Source of the DNA: Bacillus sp. OV166
GTDB taxonomy: Bacteria; Bacillota; Bacilli; Bacillales; Cytobacillaceae
Direction: 5' to 3'
DNA length: 64,000 nt
Assembly (NCBI RefSeq): GCF_900177675.1
Contig: NZ_FXWM01000001.1
Coordinates: 2,055,001 to 2,119,000 of the forward strand
Under the pieces are notes generated by a model. The model was not told where the DNA came from. It searched no databases and saw only the letters and a list, made by a program, of their open reading frames with translations. Below, one piece after another: positions 26,972 through 35,553 of the stretch. The stretch's first letter is position 1. The number at the start of each line of letters is the position of its first letter. Both the position numbers and the translations under genes were made by a program.

Positions 26972-27925
26972 ATGACTTTACCAGAGATTGCAAAGTTAGG
27001 ACATGTAGCACTCGTCACACCGGATTTGGAAAAATCTTTATGGTTTTTCAGGGATGTTATTGGATTAGAAGTAATAGAAGAAAAAAACGGAACCTATTAC
27101 TTACGTGCATGGGGTGACTTTGAACATCATTCCCTCTCATTAACAGCAGGAGATAAAGGGTACGTTGATCATATTGGATGGAGAACGAAACGACCGGAAG
27201 ATGTGGAGGGATTTGCCCAACTGCTTGAAAAAGCTGGAACAGAGGTTAACTGGATTGAAGCGGGCGAAGAAGCCGGCCAAGGAAGGGCGATACGCTTTAA
27301 ACTGCCAAGCCAGCATTCTTTTGAAATTTACTATGATGTAGAAAAACCTAAAGCAGATGAAAAAAGACGTTCTGTCTTAAAAAATCAAACATACAAAGCA
27401 TGGGCGCGCGGCTGCTCCCCAAGGCGATTTGACCATGTAAATATTGCTACTTCCATGGATGTCGGTGAAATACTAGATTACTTAGGCAGCCAATTAGGGT
27501 TTAAGCTACGTGAATATGTGAAATACCATAAAAAAACGACTGTCGCAGGCTGGATGAGCGTTACTCCTTTAGTTCACGATATTGCAGTTATTTCAAGACC
27601 GCAAGCCGAAACACCGAACCAGCTTCATCACATTTCCTATTGGCTCGATAATGCCCAAGATATCCTAAGGGCTGCTGATATTCTTGCAGAAGAAGGCATT
27701 AAATTCATTGGTCCTGGTAAACATGGGGTATCTCAAGCATTTTATCTCTATGTATGTGACCCTGGCAGCGGCTGCCGTGTGGAATTATTTAGCGGATCCT
27801 ATTTAATTTTTGAACCAGACTGGGAACCGGTCGAGTGGACGGAGGAAGAACACTCGATTGCTAACACCTATTGGGGAGAAACCGTAAGCGATAAGGAAAT
27901 GAATAAACCAACGATCGAAGCGTGA
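26972..27925 (+). CDS. Extradiol ring-cleavage dioxygenase, copy B
   Basis: Type I extradiol dioxygenase of exactly the same length (317 aa) as copy A and strongly similar throughout (LPEIAKLGHVALV, YYLRAWGDFEHH, WARGCSPRRFDHVNI, PGKHGVSQAFYLYV). Fe ligands: His in FDHVN, His in LHHISYW, Glu in RVELF. The loop between the first two ligands differs most, which may mark different substrates. ATG with AGGAGCGGAGG. Pairs with hydrolase B in one operon. Confidence 0.9.
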   Translation: MTLPEIAKLGHVALVTPDLEKSLWFFRDVIGLEVIEEKNGTYYLRAWGDFEHHSLSLTAGDKGYVDHIGWRTKRPEDVEGFAQLLEKAGTEVNWIEAGEEAGQGRAIRFKLPSQHSFEIYYDVEKPKADEKRRSVLKNQTYKAWARGCSPRRFDHVNIATSMDVGEILDYLGSQLGFKLREYVKYHKKTTVAGWMSVTPLVHDIAVISRPQAETPNQLHHISYWLDNAQDILRAADILAEEGIKFIGPGKHGVSQAFYLYVCDPGSGCRVELFSGSYLIFEPDWEPVEWTEEEHSIANTYWGETVSDKEMNKPTIEA

Positions 27926-27930
27926 TGTAT

Positions 27931-27967
27931 AAGCTGACTCAGGAAATAGCTTGAGTCAGCTTTTTTG
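27931..27967 (+). terminator. Terminator between dioxygenase B and flavoprotein 1
   Basis: Perfect 11-bp stem AAGCTGACTCA / TGAGTCAGCTT with a T6 run. The T-run ends only about 19 bp before the next start codon, so partial read-through could set expression of the next gene. Confidence 0.85.
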
Positions 27968-27985
27968 AAAGCGAGGGACAGTCTT

Positions 27986-29491
27986 ATGAAGGAAAACAAA
28001 ATCTATGAAACTGATATTGTTGTAGTAGGGGCAGGGAATGCCGCAATGTGTGCTGCAATAGCTGCACGGGAAAATGGTGCCAATGTCATTGTGTTTGAAA
28101 AAGCTCCAGAGGTTGAAAAAGGGGGCAATAGCACGTTTACCCATGGCTCTATTCGTTTTGCCTACAAGGATGTCAATGAGTTAAAGCAAATTATGCCTGA
28201 CCTTACACAAGAAGATATAGATATGACAGATTTTGGTTCCTATAAGGAGGAAGAATTTTTTGATGATATGTGCCGTATAACGGAATATCGAACCGACCCA
28301 GAGCTTGCTTCCCTCTTAACAAGTAAAAGCTTTGAAACGATGAAATGGATGCAGTCCCATAAAGTCAGGTGGGTTCCGATTTACGGTCGCCAAGCCTTTA
28401 AAGTGGAGGGCATCTTTAAATTTTGGGGCGGAATGATTGTTGAATCTGTTGGTGGAGGTCCAGGGTTAGTCGGTGCACTCCACGAGGAAGCTGAACATTT
28501 AGGTGTTCAAGTATTATTTAATGCTATGGCGACCGAACTCATCCACGATGATGATGGGGTGCATGGGGTCGTTTTTAAACATAATGGAAAAACAACAAAA
28601 GTCCATGCGAAAGCAGTTATCTTAGCATCTGGGGGTTTTCATGCCAACCAGGAGATGAGAACTCGATACTTGGGTCCAAATTGGGATTTAGCTAAAGCAA
28701 GAGGGAGCCGTTTTAACACCGGCGAGGGTATTCAAATGGCGCTAAATATTGGAGCTCTTGCAGCTGGAAACTGGTCAGGCTGTCATTCAGTTGGCGGAGA
28801 TCGTTATTTACCTGAATTTACAGAAGGGTTCCAAAAACTCAGCTATCCGTTTGGAGTCCTAGTAAACGCCGAAGGAAAACGGTTTGTCGACGAAGGGGCT
28901 GACTTTCGCAATTATACCTATGCGAGATATGGGAAATTGATCCTCAAGCAGCCAGGACAATTTGCATGGCAGATATTCGATGCTAAAGTAGCCAAGCTCT
29001 TACGCGACGAATATCGGGGAAGAAAGGTAACAAAGGTAAAAGCGAATACCTTAGAAGAATTGGCTGATAAGCTTGACGATGTGGATCAGGAAGGTTTTTT
29101 AAAGACGATAGCGGAATACAATGAGGCTGTCCGTAAAGATATACCATTCAACCCTAATATTAAGGATGGCCGTTGTACAGATGGGTTAGCGGTGCGGAAA
29201 TCCAATTGGGCCAATACATTAGATGAAGGTCCATTTGAGGCATATGCCGTCACATGCGGAATCACCTTTACGTTTGGCGGCTTAAAAATAAACACCAATA
29301 CCGAAGTTCAAGATGTAATGTCCCAATCGATTCCCGGGTTATATGCTGCGGGTGAACTGGTAGGCGGCCTATTCTACTTTAATTACCCTGGTGGTGCTGG
29401 CTTAATGGCAGGATCGGTATTTGGGAAAATTGCCGGTGAAAACGCCTCACGTTTTATTACCCAAGTAAAAGAAAAAGAGGAGATGTTTTAA
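27986..29491 (+). CDS. FAD-dependent dehydrogenase 1 (fumarate reductase/KstD-like)
   Basis: Flavoprotein of 501 aa in the FAD_binding_2 family, which includes fumarate reductase, 3-ketosteroid delta-1-dehydrogenase and tricarballylate dehydrogenase. The N-terminal dinucleotide site is VVVGAGNAAMCAAIAARENG, then EKAPEVEKGGNST. The C-terminal flavin motif is PGLYAAGELVGGLFYFNYPGG. Start ATG 27986 (GAGGGA upstream); an in-frame TTG at 27965 lies in the terminator. The last base of its stop codon is the first base of the next start codon, so it is coupled to a monooxygenase. It probably introduces or removes a ring double bond. Confidence 0.85.
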   Translation: MKENKIYETDIVVVGAGNAAMCAAIAARENGANVIVFEKAPEVEKGGNSTFTHGSIRFAYKDVNELKQIMPDLTQEDIDMTDFGSYKEEEFFDDMCRITEYRTDPELASLLTSKSFETMKWMQSHKVRWVPIYGRQAFKVEGIFKFWGGMIVESVGGGPGLVGALHEEAEHLGVQVLFNAMATELIHDDDGVHGVVFKHNGKTTKVHAKAVILASGGFHANQEMRTRYLGPNWDLAKARGSRFNTGEGIQMALNIGALAAGNWSGCHSVGGDRYLPEFTEGFQKLSYPFGVLVNAEGKRFVDEGADFRNYTYARYGKLILKQPGQFAWQIFDAKVAKLLRDEYRGRKVTKVKANTLEELADKLDDVDQEGFLKTIAEYNEAVRKDIPFNPNIKDGRCTDGLAVRKSNWANTLDEGPFEAYAVTCGITFTFGGLKINTNTEVQDVMSQSIPGLYAAGELVGGLFYFNYPGGAGLMAGSVFGKIAGENASRFITQVKEKEEMF

Positions 29492-30687
29492 TGCCGAAAC
29501 TTAAAGAATTTGACAATATTCTTGTAGAAAAAGCTAGCTCACTAGTTCCGAAATTAAGGGAAAGGGCGACGGAAACGGAAGAAATTCGTCGAATCCCTGA
29601 AGCGTCAATAAAGGAATTAAAGGAAGCAGGTATGTTCAAGCTGCTCCGTCCGAAACGATATGGCGGCTTACAAACCAATATGAAGTCCTATGCCGATTGT
29701 ATTGTCGAGATTTCCCGGGGCTGTGCTTCCACTGGCTGGATTGTAGCGCTCTGTGCGATTCGGGAATTAATGGTCGCTGAATCTTTTACTGAAAAAACAC
29801 ATTTGGAGATTTTTGGAGAAAATGAGGAAGATGTTCTATTTGCTGGGGTTTATGAACCAAGAAAATGCATTGCGAAGAAAGTGGATGGCGGGTATTTGGT
29901 TGAAGAAGGAATTTGGATGTTTTGCTCTGGCTCCCTTCATGCGACATGGGGATACTTTGGGATGGCGATTACAGATGAGGACGGAAAATTAGTCGATCAA
30001 GCTTTAATGACGGTGCCATTTGATGAGTTAGAAATCATGGATGATTGGCATACAATGGGCTTAAAAGGAACAGGCAGCAACAGTGTTAAAATGACCAATG
30101 TTTTTATTCCAGAACATCGTTGCGTTTCATTTTCTGAAGTTTTGAACGGAAATTTTAATTCACAGCACTTGCGTGATATTCCACTATATAATTCGGCACT
30201 CTTTCCATCCCTGATCTTATCATTAGGTTTGCCTGGCTTAGGGGTGGTGAAGGCTGCAATGGATTTCTTCCAGGAATTCCTTCCCAATCGAAGAGCTAGT
30301 CATATTGGGGTTGAATACTCCAAAGATGCCACAAGCACCCATCTTCTGTTGGCTGATGCCTCTTTAAAAATTGATACCGCTGAAATGCATTATTATCGTG
30401 TCGTTCATGAGATTGATTCCTGGGCGGAAAGCGGGAAACACATGGATCGTCACGCACGAGTAAAGACATTGGCAGATATCGGTTATGCAAATCAAATGTG
30501 TAAAGAGGCTCTCGATATTTTGATGCTCGCCAGTGGATCAGGGTTTGTTTATGAGGGACACCCTCTACAAAGAATTTTCCGTGATTTTTGGACACTGTAT
30601 TCACACCGCTCGCTTTCACCAACGATCACAAAAGAAAACTACGGACGGGTTCTGGCAGGATTGGAATCGAATGCCCTTAGGTACTAG
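29491..30687 (+). CDS. Two-component flavin monooxygenase, oxygenase subunit 2
   Basis: Acyl-CoA-dehydrogenase-fold oxygenase of 398 aa, paralogous to the proteins at 17828 and 31020 and closest to the latter. FCSGSLHATWGYFGM and MGLKGTGSNS are the flavin/substrate-site motifs; SRGCASTGWIVAL lies in the N-terminal domain. The start codon overlaps the stop of the upstream flavoprotein (TAATG), so dehydrogenation and hydroxylation are made in fixed proportion. No reductase is encoded beside it; one of the two reductases must serve in trans. A 21-bp tandem repeat follows the stop codon. Confidence 0.84.
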   Translation: MPKLKEFDNILVEKASSLVPKLRERATETEEIRRIPEASIKELKEAGMFKLLRPKRYGGLQTNMKSYADCIVEISRGCASTGWIVALCAIRELMVAESFTEKTHLEIFGENEEDVLFAGVYEPRKCIAKKVDGGYLVEEGIWMFCSGSLHATWGYFGMAITDEDGKLVDQALMTVPFDELEIMDDWHTMGLKGTGSNSVKMTNVFIPEHRCVSFSEVLNGNFNSQHLRDIPLYNSALFPSLILSLGLPGLGVVKAAMDFFQEFLPNRRASHIGVEYSKDATSTHLLLADASLKIDTAEMHYYRVVHEIDSWAESGKHMDRHARVKTLADIGYANQMCKEALDILMLASGSGFVYEGHPLQRIFRDFWTLYSHRSLSPTITKENYGRVLAGLESNALRY

Positions 30688-30699
30688 GAAGAAAGGCGC

Positions 30700-30783
30700 T
30701 ATTCGCCAGTAAAAGATGCGTATCCGCCAGTAAATAGCAGCTATTCGCCAGTAATGGAAGGTTATCCGCCAGATAAGCACCTA
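30700..30783. repeat. 21-bp tandem repeat, four units
   Basis: The motif TATTCGCCAG or TATCCGCCAG recurs at 30700, 30721, 30742 and 30763, an exact 21-bp period. The T and C variants alternate, giving a 42-bp higher-order unit. Located directly after a stop codon and before a terminator. A related array with the same period is at 38173. Confidence 0.85.
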
Positions 30784-30807
30784 AATCAAATTTTAGGTGT
30801 TTTTTTA
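30777..30807 (+). terminator. Terminator after monooxygenase 2
   Basis: Stem CACCTAAA / TTTAGGTG, short loop, T8 tail. It overlaps the last tandem-repeat unit. Confidence 0.82.
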
Positions 30808-30864
30808 TGGATAAATAACGAAAAAAGGAGATCAAAATTCGATACAAACTTCATGCAAATAAAA

Positions 30865-30944
30865 AAACCAATAAAAACTATCTAAAAACTGCGCTAACTC
30901 AAACGATTTTTACTCTAGATTGAAGTTACCGAATTTTCTAAAAT
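30865..30944 (+). promoter_or_regulatory. Shared module-2 promoter element, copy 3
   Basis: AAACCAATAAAAACTATCT (shared almost exactly with copy 2), TTTTTACTCTAGATT (shared with copy 1) and GAATTTTCTAAAAT at 30931-30944. Internal spacing again 66 bp. It precedes monooxygenase 3 at 31020 and probably drives the operon to 38136. With the repeat and terminator it accounts for the 332-bp gap. Confidence 0.68.
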
Positions 30945-31019
30945 TTAATTATGAACAAAACTTCATTTAATACTTACTAAAATAGATGGGCTAAATCAAA
31001 TGGGAAGGGAAGAGATGCG

Positions 31020-32219
31020 ATGATGACGAGTACTATCTTGGATGTACAGACTGAACTGGTAGAAAAGGCACGATCGTTTGTACCAAGATTACGCGAACGA
31101 GCAAAAGAGACAGAGGAAATTCGGAGAATTCCAGATGCCACAATTAACGAATTAAAAGAGTCTGGCCTTTTCTATATCCTTCGTTCAAAACAATTTGGCG
31201 GCTACCAAACAAACATGAGAACGTATACGGATATTGTGACGGAAATCTCCCGTGGCTGTGGATCAACCGGCTGGATTGTTGCCCTTTGTTGTATTCGGGA
31301 ATTGATGATATCGGAATCCTTTTCTGAAATGACGCATCAGGAAATTTACGGATCTGGTGATGATATTGTTTTTTCAGGTGTATTTGAACCAAGAAAGATT
31401 CAGGTGAAAAAGGTTGAAGGCGGTTACATCATTGAAGAAGGTTATTGGCCGTTTTGCTCTGGCTCCCTTCATGCGACATGGGGATACTTCGGAATGCCAA
31501 TTATCGATGAAGATGGAAACGTCGTTGATCAAGGCTTGATTACTTTACCAATGAGCCAAGTGGAAATTACGGACGATTGGCATGTAATGGGACTTTGCGG
31601 CACAGGAAGTAACAGTATCAATATGAAAAATGTTTTTGTTCCAGATCACCGGGTTGTATCCTTTACAGACGCCATTGCTGGAAAGTTTCAATCTGATCAT
31701 TTTCGAGATATTCCACTCTATAATACAGCACTATTCCCTGCGCTGGCGATGTCAATCGGTGTTCCGGGCTTAGGAATGGCGAAGGCAGCTTTAGAATTAT
31801 TCATGGAAAAATTGCCAAATCGAAGAGCGGCGAATTTGGGGGTTGAATACCTAAGTGATGCCGTTACCACTCATCATCAAGCGGCAGAAGCATCGCTAAA
31901 AATTGAAACCGCTGCCATGCACTTTTACCAAGTTGCTGACCGCCTTGATGCTTGCGCTACAAGTGGCGAGTACATGAGCAAATTTGAAAGAGTCAAGGCA
32001 TTGGCCAATATCGGCTATGCGGTGCAGTCCTGTAAGGAAGCCATCGATATCTTAATCCTTGCAACGGGTTCGGCCTATGTGGGCAATGGGAACCCGATGC
32101 AAAGTATCGGACGTGACTTTGCTGCTCTATACACCCACAGAACAGTTTCGCCAATTACATCCAAAGAAAACTTTGGCCGAGAATTATGTGGTCTTTCAAG
32201 CAATACGAAAAATATTTAA
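31020..32219 (+). CDS. Two-component flavin monooxygenase, oxygenase subunit 3
   Basis: Protein of 399 aa closely related to the oxygenase at 29491 (IRRIPDATINELKESGLF, SRGCGSTGWIVAL, FCSGSLHATWGYFGM, MGLCGTGSNS). The Cys in MGLCGTG replaces the Lys of both paralogues, a possible substrate-site difference. Start ATG with GGGAAGGG; a second ATG follows directly. First gene of the long operon to 38136, behind the shared promoter element. Confidence 0.84.
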   Translation: MMTSTILDVQTELVEKARSFVPRLRERAKETEEIRRIPDATINELKESGLFYILRSKQFGGYQTNMRTYTDIVTEISRGCGSTGWIVALCCIRELMISESFSEMTHQEIYGSGDDIVFSGVFEPRKIQVKKVEGGYIIEEGYWPFCSGSLHATWGYFGMPIIDEDGNVVDQGLITLPMSQVEITDDWHVMGLCGTGSNSINMKNVFVPDHRVVSFTDAIAGKFQSDHFRDIPLYNTALFPALAMSIGVPGLGMAKAALELFMEKLPNRRAANLGVEYLSDAVTTHHQAAEASLKIETAAMHFYQVADRLDACATSGEYMSKFERVKALANIGYAVQSCKEAIDILILATGSAYVGNGNPMQSIGRDFAALYTHRTVSPITSKENFGRELCGLSSNTKNI

Positions 32220-32260
32220 TAATGATTGAGGCGTAGATTAAATGATTAGGAGGGAACTGC

Positions 32261-33118
32261 ATGGAAACGATTTATTTGAACCCGGAAAATCTAGCGGACT
32301 ATCAGCAAAAAGCAAGCCTCAGCGTCATGGCCCTAGGATTTTTTGATGGTATTCATAATGGACACCGTGAAGTGATTAAAACAGCTTTTCAGAAAGCAAA
32401 AGAAAGGAATCTTTCACTATCTGTGATGAGTTTCTTTCCACATCCGAAAACAGTTTTATCCATTGGAAAGACACATGTTGATTATCTGATGCCGCTTTCT
32501 GATAAGGAAAAAATATTCTGTGAACTGGGGGTCGACATATTTTATATCGTTGAATTCGATAGAGAATTTGCGTCACTTTCCCCAGAAAAGTTTGCAGCTA
32601 AGTATTTAGTTGATCTTGGTGTCGTCCATGCAGTTGCCGGCTTTGATTATACCTATGGTTTTCGTGGAGTTGGAAATATGGACCGCTTGATAAGTGATTC
32701 AGGCGGGATCCTCGAAGTGACAAAGGTAGATAAAGTGGAATACCAGGGGGAGAAAATTAGTTCAACCTGCATTCGTGAAAAATTGGCCAGTGGAAATATT
32801 GAGGATCTGCCAGCATTTTTAGGACGTCCCTATGAAGTGGCATGTGAATGGGACGGTACTTCACTAAGTGTAAGGCCTCATTATACATTGCCTGCTCCGG
32901 GAAAGTATGTAGTCACAGTAAGAGGAGCAAATCAATCACAAGTGCTAGAAATGATTGTTACAAAAGAAAAAGAATTGATTCCGCTAAAATTAGTTTCAGA
33001 GTTAACATCCAATGATAATGGTGTTCTTTCTATCATTTGGCACGAACAAATCCTCGGAAAAGTGAAAAATTCTTATCAAGAGCATGGGTGGATTCAAGGA
33101 GTTGTTCAAATCGGATAA
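32261..33118 (+). CDS. Stand-alone FAD synthetase (FMN adenylyltransferase)
   Basis: RibF/RibC-type protein of 285 aa. The N-terminal adenylyltransferase domain is intact: MALGFFDGIHNGHREVI, FFPHPKTVL, AVAGFDYTYGFRG and ISSTCIREKL correspond to the ATP- and FMN-binding motifs. The C-terminal part lacks the flavokinase signature (GRTIGFPTAN in RibC) and shows GRPYEVACEWDG instead. I therefore expect FMN to FAD conversion but no riboflavin kinase activity. It lies in an operon of several flavoproteins and may supply their cofactor. Every Bacillus also has a housekeeping ribC elsewhere. Confidence 0.82.
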   Translation: METIYLNPENLADYQQKASLSVMALGFFDGIHNGHREVIKTAFQKAKERNLSLSVMSFFPHPKTVLSIGKTHVDYLMPLSDKEKIFCELGVDIFYIVEFDREFASLSPEKFAAKYLVDLGVVHAVAGFDYTYGFRGVGNMDRLISDSGGILEVTKVDKVEYQGEKISSTCIREKLASGNIEDLPAFLGRPYEVACEWDGTSLSVRPHYTLPAPGKYVVTVRGANQSQVLEMIVTKEKELIPLKLVSELTSNDNGVLSIIWHEQILGKVKNSYQEHGWIQGVVQIG

Positions 33119-33166
33119 CCAGAAGTTTTAATAAAAGATAATTTTAAAAAAGAGGGGCTATAAAAA

Positions 33167-34054
33167 GTGAATAAAACGAAAGAGTTCCAAAAACTATTAC
33201 ACCAACCTGGTTCATTTATCTTACCAGGTGCTTATGATGCAATGTCTGCTAGATTAATAGAAGAAATCGGCTTTCAAGCGATATACGCCACTGGTGCTGG
33301 AATATCTAATGCTCAATTAGGGTGGGCGGATGTAGGCCTGACTTCCTTAAAAGAAGTGGTTGACATTGTAGCAAGGATGACGGATGTGACGACGATTCCG
33401 ATTGTCGTCGATGCCGATACAGGCTTTGGTAATGCGATTAATGTTATCCGTACTGTAAGAGAGTTTGAGAGAGCAGGTGTAGCAGCGATTCAAATGGAAG
33501 ACCAGGTTTCACCTAAGAAATGCGGCCACTTCAATGGGAAAGATGTTATTTCAAAAGATGAAATGGTCGGGAAAATCAAAGCTGCTGTTGACACTAGGAG
33601 AGATGAAAATCTAGCAATCATCGCCCGTACGGATGCATTAGCCGTAAATGGCATGGAAGATGCATTGGACAGGGCAAATGCCTATGCGGAAGCTGGAGCC
33701 GACATTATTTTTGTTGAAGCGCCGACAACCATGGAACAATTAAAGCAAATTACCAGCTCATTAAAAGGGATACCACAGGTAATAAATCTGGTAGAAGGCG
33801 GTAAAACCCCGCTGATTACCTTGAAAGAAGCAGAAGAGATCGGATTTAAAATCATGCTTTGCGCTAATACTGTTCTTCGCTCTGCCATCAAAGGAATCAC
33901 AGAGTCGTTAAGAATATTAAAATCCGAAGGTTCACACGAAAATGTTCACGAGTTAATTTGTACGTGGGAAGAGCGACAATCACTCTTTAAACTCAATCAG
34001 ATTAAAGAGTGGGAAAACAAGTATGGAGAAAATCAGTCATTAATTAAAAAGTGA
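33167..34054 (+). CDS. Isocitrate lyase/PEP mutase superfamily lyase
   Basis: TIM-barrel enzyme of 295 aa with GTG start behind GAGGGG. It carries GAYDAMSARLIEEIGF, VDADTGFG (metal site), IQMEDQ and KKCGHFNGK with the catalytic Cys of the lyase branch. Relatives include 2-methylisocitrate lyase, 2,3-dimethylmalate lyase and oxaloacetate decarboxylase; the KKCGH motif argues for a C-C lyase. It could split a 2-hydroxy diacid made in late ring catabolism, replacing the missing aldolase. Exact substrate unknown. Confidence 0.84.
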   Translation: MNKTKEFQKLLHQPGSFILPGAYDAMSARLIEEIGFQAIYATGAGISNAQLGWADVGLTSLKEVVDIVARMTDVTTIPIVVDADTGFGNAINVIRTVREFERAGVAAIQMEDQVSPKKCGHFNGKDVISKDEMVGKIKAAVDTRRDENLAIIARTDALAVNGMEDALDRANAYAEAGADIIFVEAPTTMEQLKQITSSLKGIPQVINLVEGGKTPLITLKEAEEIGFKIMLCANTVLRSAIKGITESLRILKSEGSHENVHELICTWEERQSLFKLNQIKEWENKYGENQSLIKK

Positions 34055-34099
34055 TTTTACTTTTTTAATAAATTAAGAACTTTAAAGGAGGACTTAGTT

Positions 34100-35521
34100 G
34101 TGGGGAGAGAAGTAGATTACGACATTATAGTCATTGGATGTGGAGTTGCCGGGACCTCAGCCGCATTATCTGCCGCTGAAACGGCTAAAAAGGAAAATAA
34201 GAACTTAAAAATAGCTATTTTAGAACGAGCTGATTATGACCATAGGGGTGGAAATTCTCGTTGGACTGCCTCCTATATGCGGATGAAGAATCTCGATGAA
34301 GTGGCTGATAATTTCGTAGAAGACATGCTCGCTTTTTCAGACAACTATTCCGATCGGGAGTACATAGAAACTCTCGCCAAGGATGCTGGCAGCACACTTC
34401 GCTGGGTCCAGGAAAAAGGGGTTGAGTTCGACTACCTGCCAACAATGTTTTTAACCGCATCAAAGCCACGTTTACTTCCAGTAGGCGGCGGTCGTGCCAT
34501 CGTTGACACACTATCCCGCCGTGCAGGTGGACTTGGCGTAGAGATTATTTACGAGGCTACTGCTTGGAAATTACTTCTTGATGACGAAGGTTCCGTCAAT
34601 GGACTGATGGTGCGGGTTAAAGGTGGCACTTCCCTTCAATTAAAAGTGGGAGCTGTTGTGTTAGCGTCAGGTGGATTTCAGGGAAATCAGGAGATGATGG
34701 CACAATATGTTGGCAGAGATGCTCATAAAGTTCGGACAGTAGCCGAGGGTGGATTGTTTAACAAAGGTGAAGGAATCCGGATGGCAATGGAGCTAGGGGC
34801 AAAAACGGCTGGTCAATTTGATTCTTTCCATGCTGAACCGGTCGACCCAAGAAGTAAACGGGAAGAGGCTGCTGTAATGACATACCCTTACTTTATTCTA
34901 GTCGATCAGAATGGAAATCGTTTCGTTGATGAGGGGAAAACAACAGTCGATGAGCAATATGAAGAGGTTGCACGGACAATATTCCACGATCTTCCTGGTC
35001 ATATTGCCTATATGATCGGCGATCAAAAGATGTATGAAATTCCAAACTATGAACGAGCTGTGGAAACCGATATACCGGCCATTGTTGCTGATACGATCGA
35101 AGAACTGGCGGAGAAGATTGGTGTGCCTGTCGGCCAATTAACGGCTACGGTTGAATCCTATAACGCTGCTGTTCAACCGGGTGAATTTCATTGGGATAAA
35201 AAAGATGGAAAACAGGCGATTGGAATTACGCCGCCGAAGTCCAATTGGGCGATTCCGATTAATAAGGCTCCGTTTATCGCCTATCCAATTGTCTGCTCCA
35301 ATGTTTTCACCAATGGTGGATTAGCTACCGATACGAATGGGCGTGTTCTGTCTCAAGATCATGATCCGATTCCAGGTTTATATGCAGTCGGTGAAACGGC
35401 TGGTCTTTATTACGGGAAATATCCAGGCGGGACATCTGTGCTAAGGGGTCTTGCGTTTGGCCGCCGTGCCGGTGGTCATGCTGTTGCTTACGTAACTGAT
35501 TCAAAGAAATTAGAGGTTTAG
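34100..35521 (+). CDS. FAD-dependent dehydrogenase 2 (tricarballylate-dehydrogenase-like)
   Basis: Flavoprotein of 473 aa in the fumarate reductase/TcuA family. N-terminal IIVIGCGVAGTSAALSAAE, then ERADYDHRGGNSRWTASYMR, and C-terminal PGLYAVGETAGLYYGKYPGG. Start GTG 34100 with AAGGAGGA. The RGGNSRWT stretch is typical of TcuA-type proteins, so a small carboxylated substrate is plausible, but KstD-type ring oxidation cannot be excluded. Second of three such proteins in the operon region. Confidence 0.83.
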   Translation: MGREVDYDIIVIGCGVAGTSAALSAAETAKKENKNLKIAILERADYDHRGGNSRWTASYMRMKNLDEVADNFVEDMLAFSDNYSDREYIETLAKDAGSTLRWVQEKGVEFDYLPTMFLTASKPRLLPVGGGRAIVDTLSRRAGGLGVEIIYEATAWKLLLDDEGSVNGLMVRVKGGTSLQLKVGAVVLASGGFQGNQEMMAQYVGRDAHKVRTVAEGGLFNKGEGIRMAMELGAKTAGQFDSFHAEPVDPRSKREEAAVMTYPYFILVDQNGNRFVDEGKTTVDEQYEEVARTIFHDLPGHIAYMIGDQKMYEIPNYERAVETDIPAIVADTIEELAEKIGVPVGQLTATVESYNAAVQPGEFHWDKKDGKQAIGITPPKSNWAIPINKAPFIAYPIVCSNVFTNGGLATDTNGRVLSQDHDPIPGLYAVGETAGLYYGKYPGGTSVLRGLAFGRRAGGHAVAYVTDSKKLEV

Positions 35522-35553
35522 TAGAGGGTTTTCTTGAGAAAGGGTGAGGTTTT

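Noticed and set aside
24487..30944. The shared 80-bp element as a sigma-54 promoter
   Set aside because: The sensor domain is of the sigma-54 activator type, but no GG-N10-GC (-24/-12) pattern is present and the regulator lacks the AAA+ domain.
17828..32219. Calling the three acyl-CoA-dehydrogenase-fold proteins true acyl-CoA dehydrogenases
   Set aside because: The fold is shared, but flavin reductases and extradiol dioxygenases next to them, and resemblance to HsaA/IacA-type motifs, make two-component monooxygenases more likely. The ETF pair keeps the alternative open.
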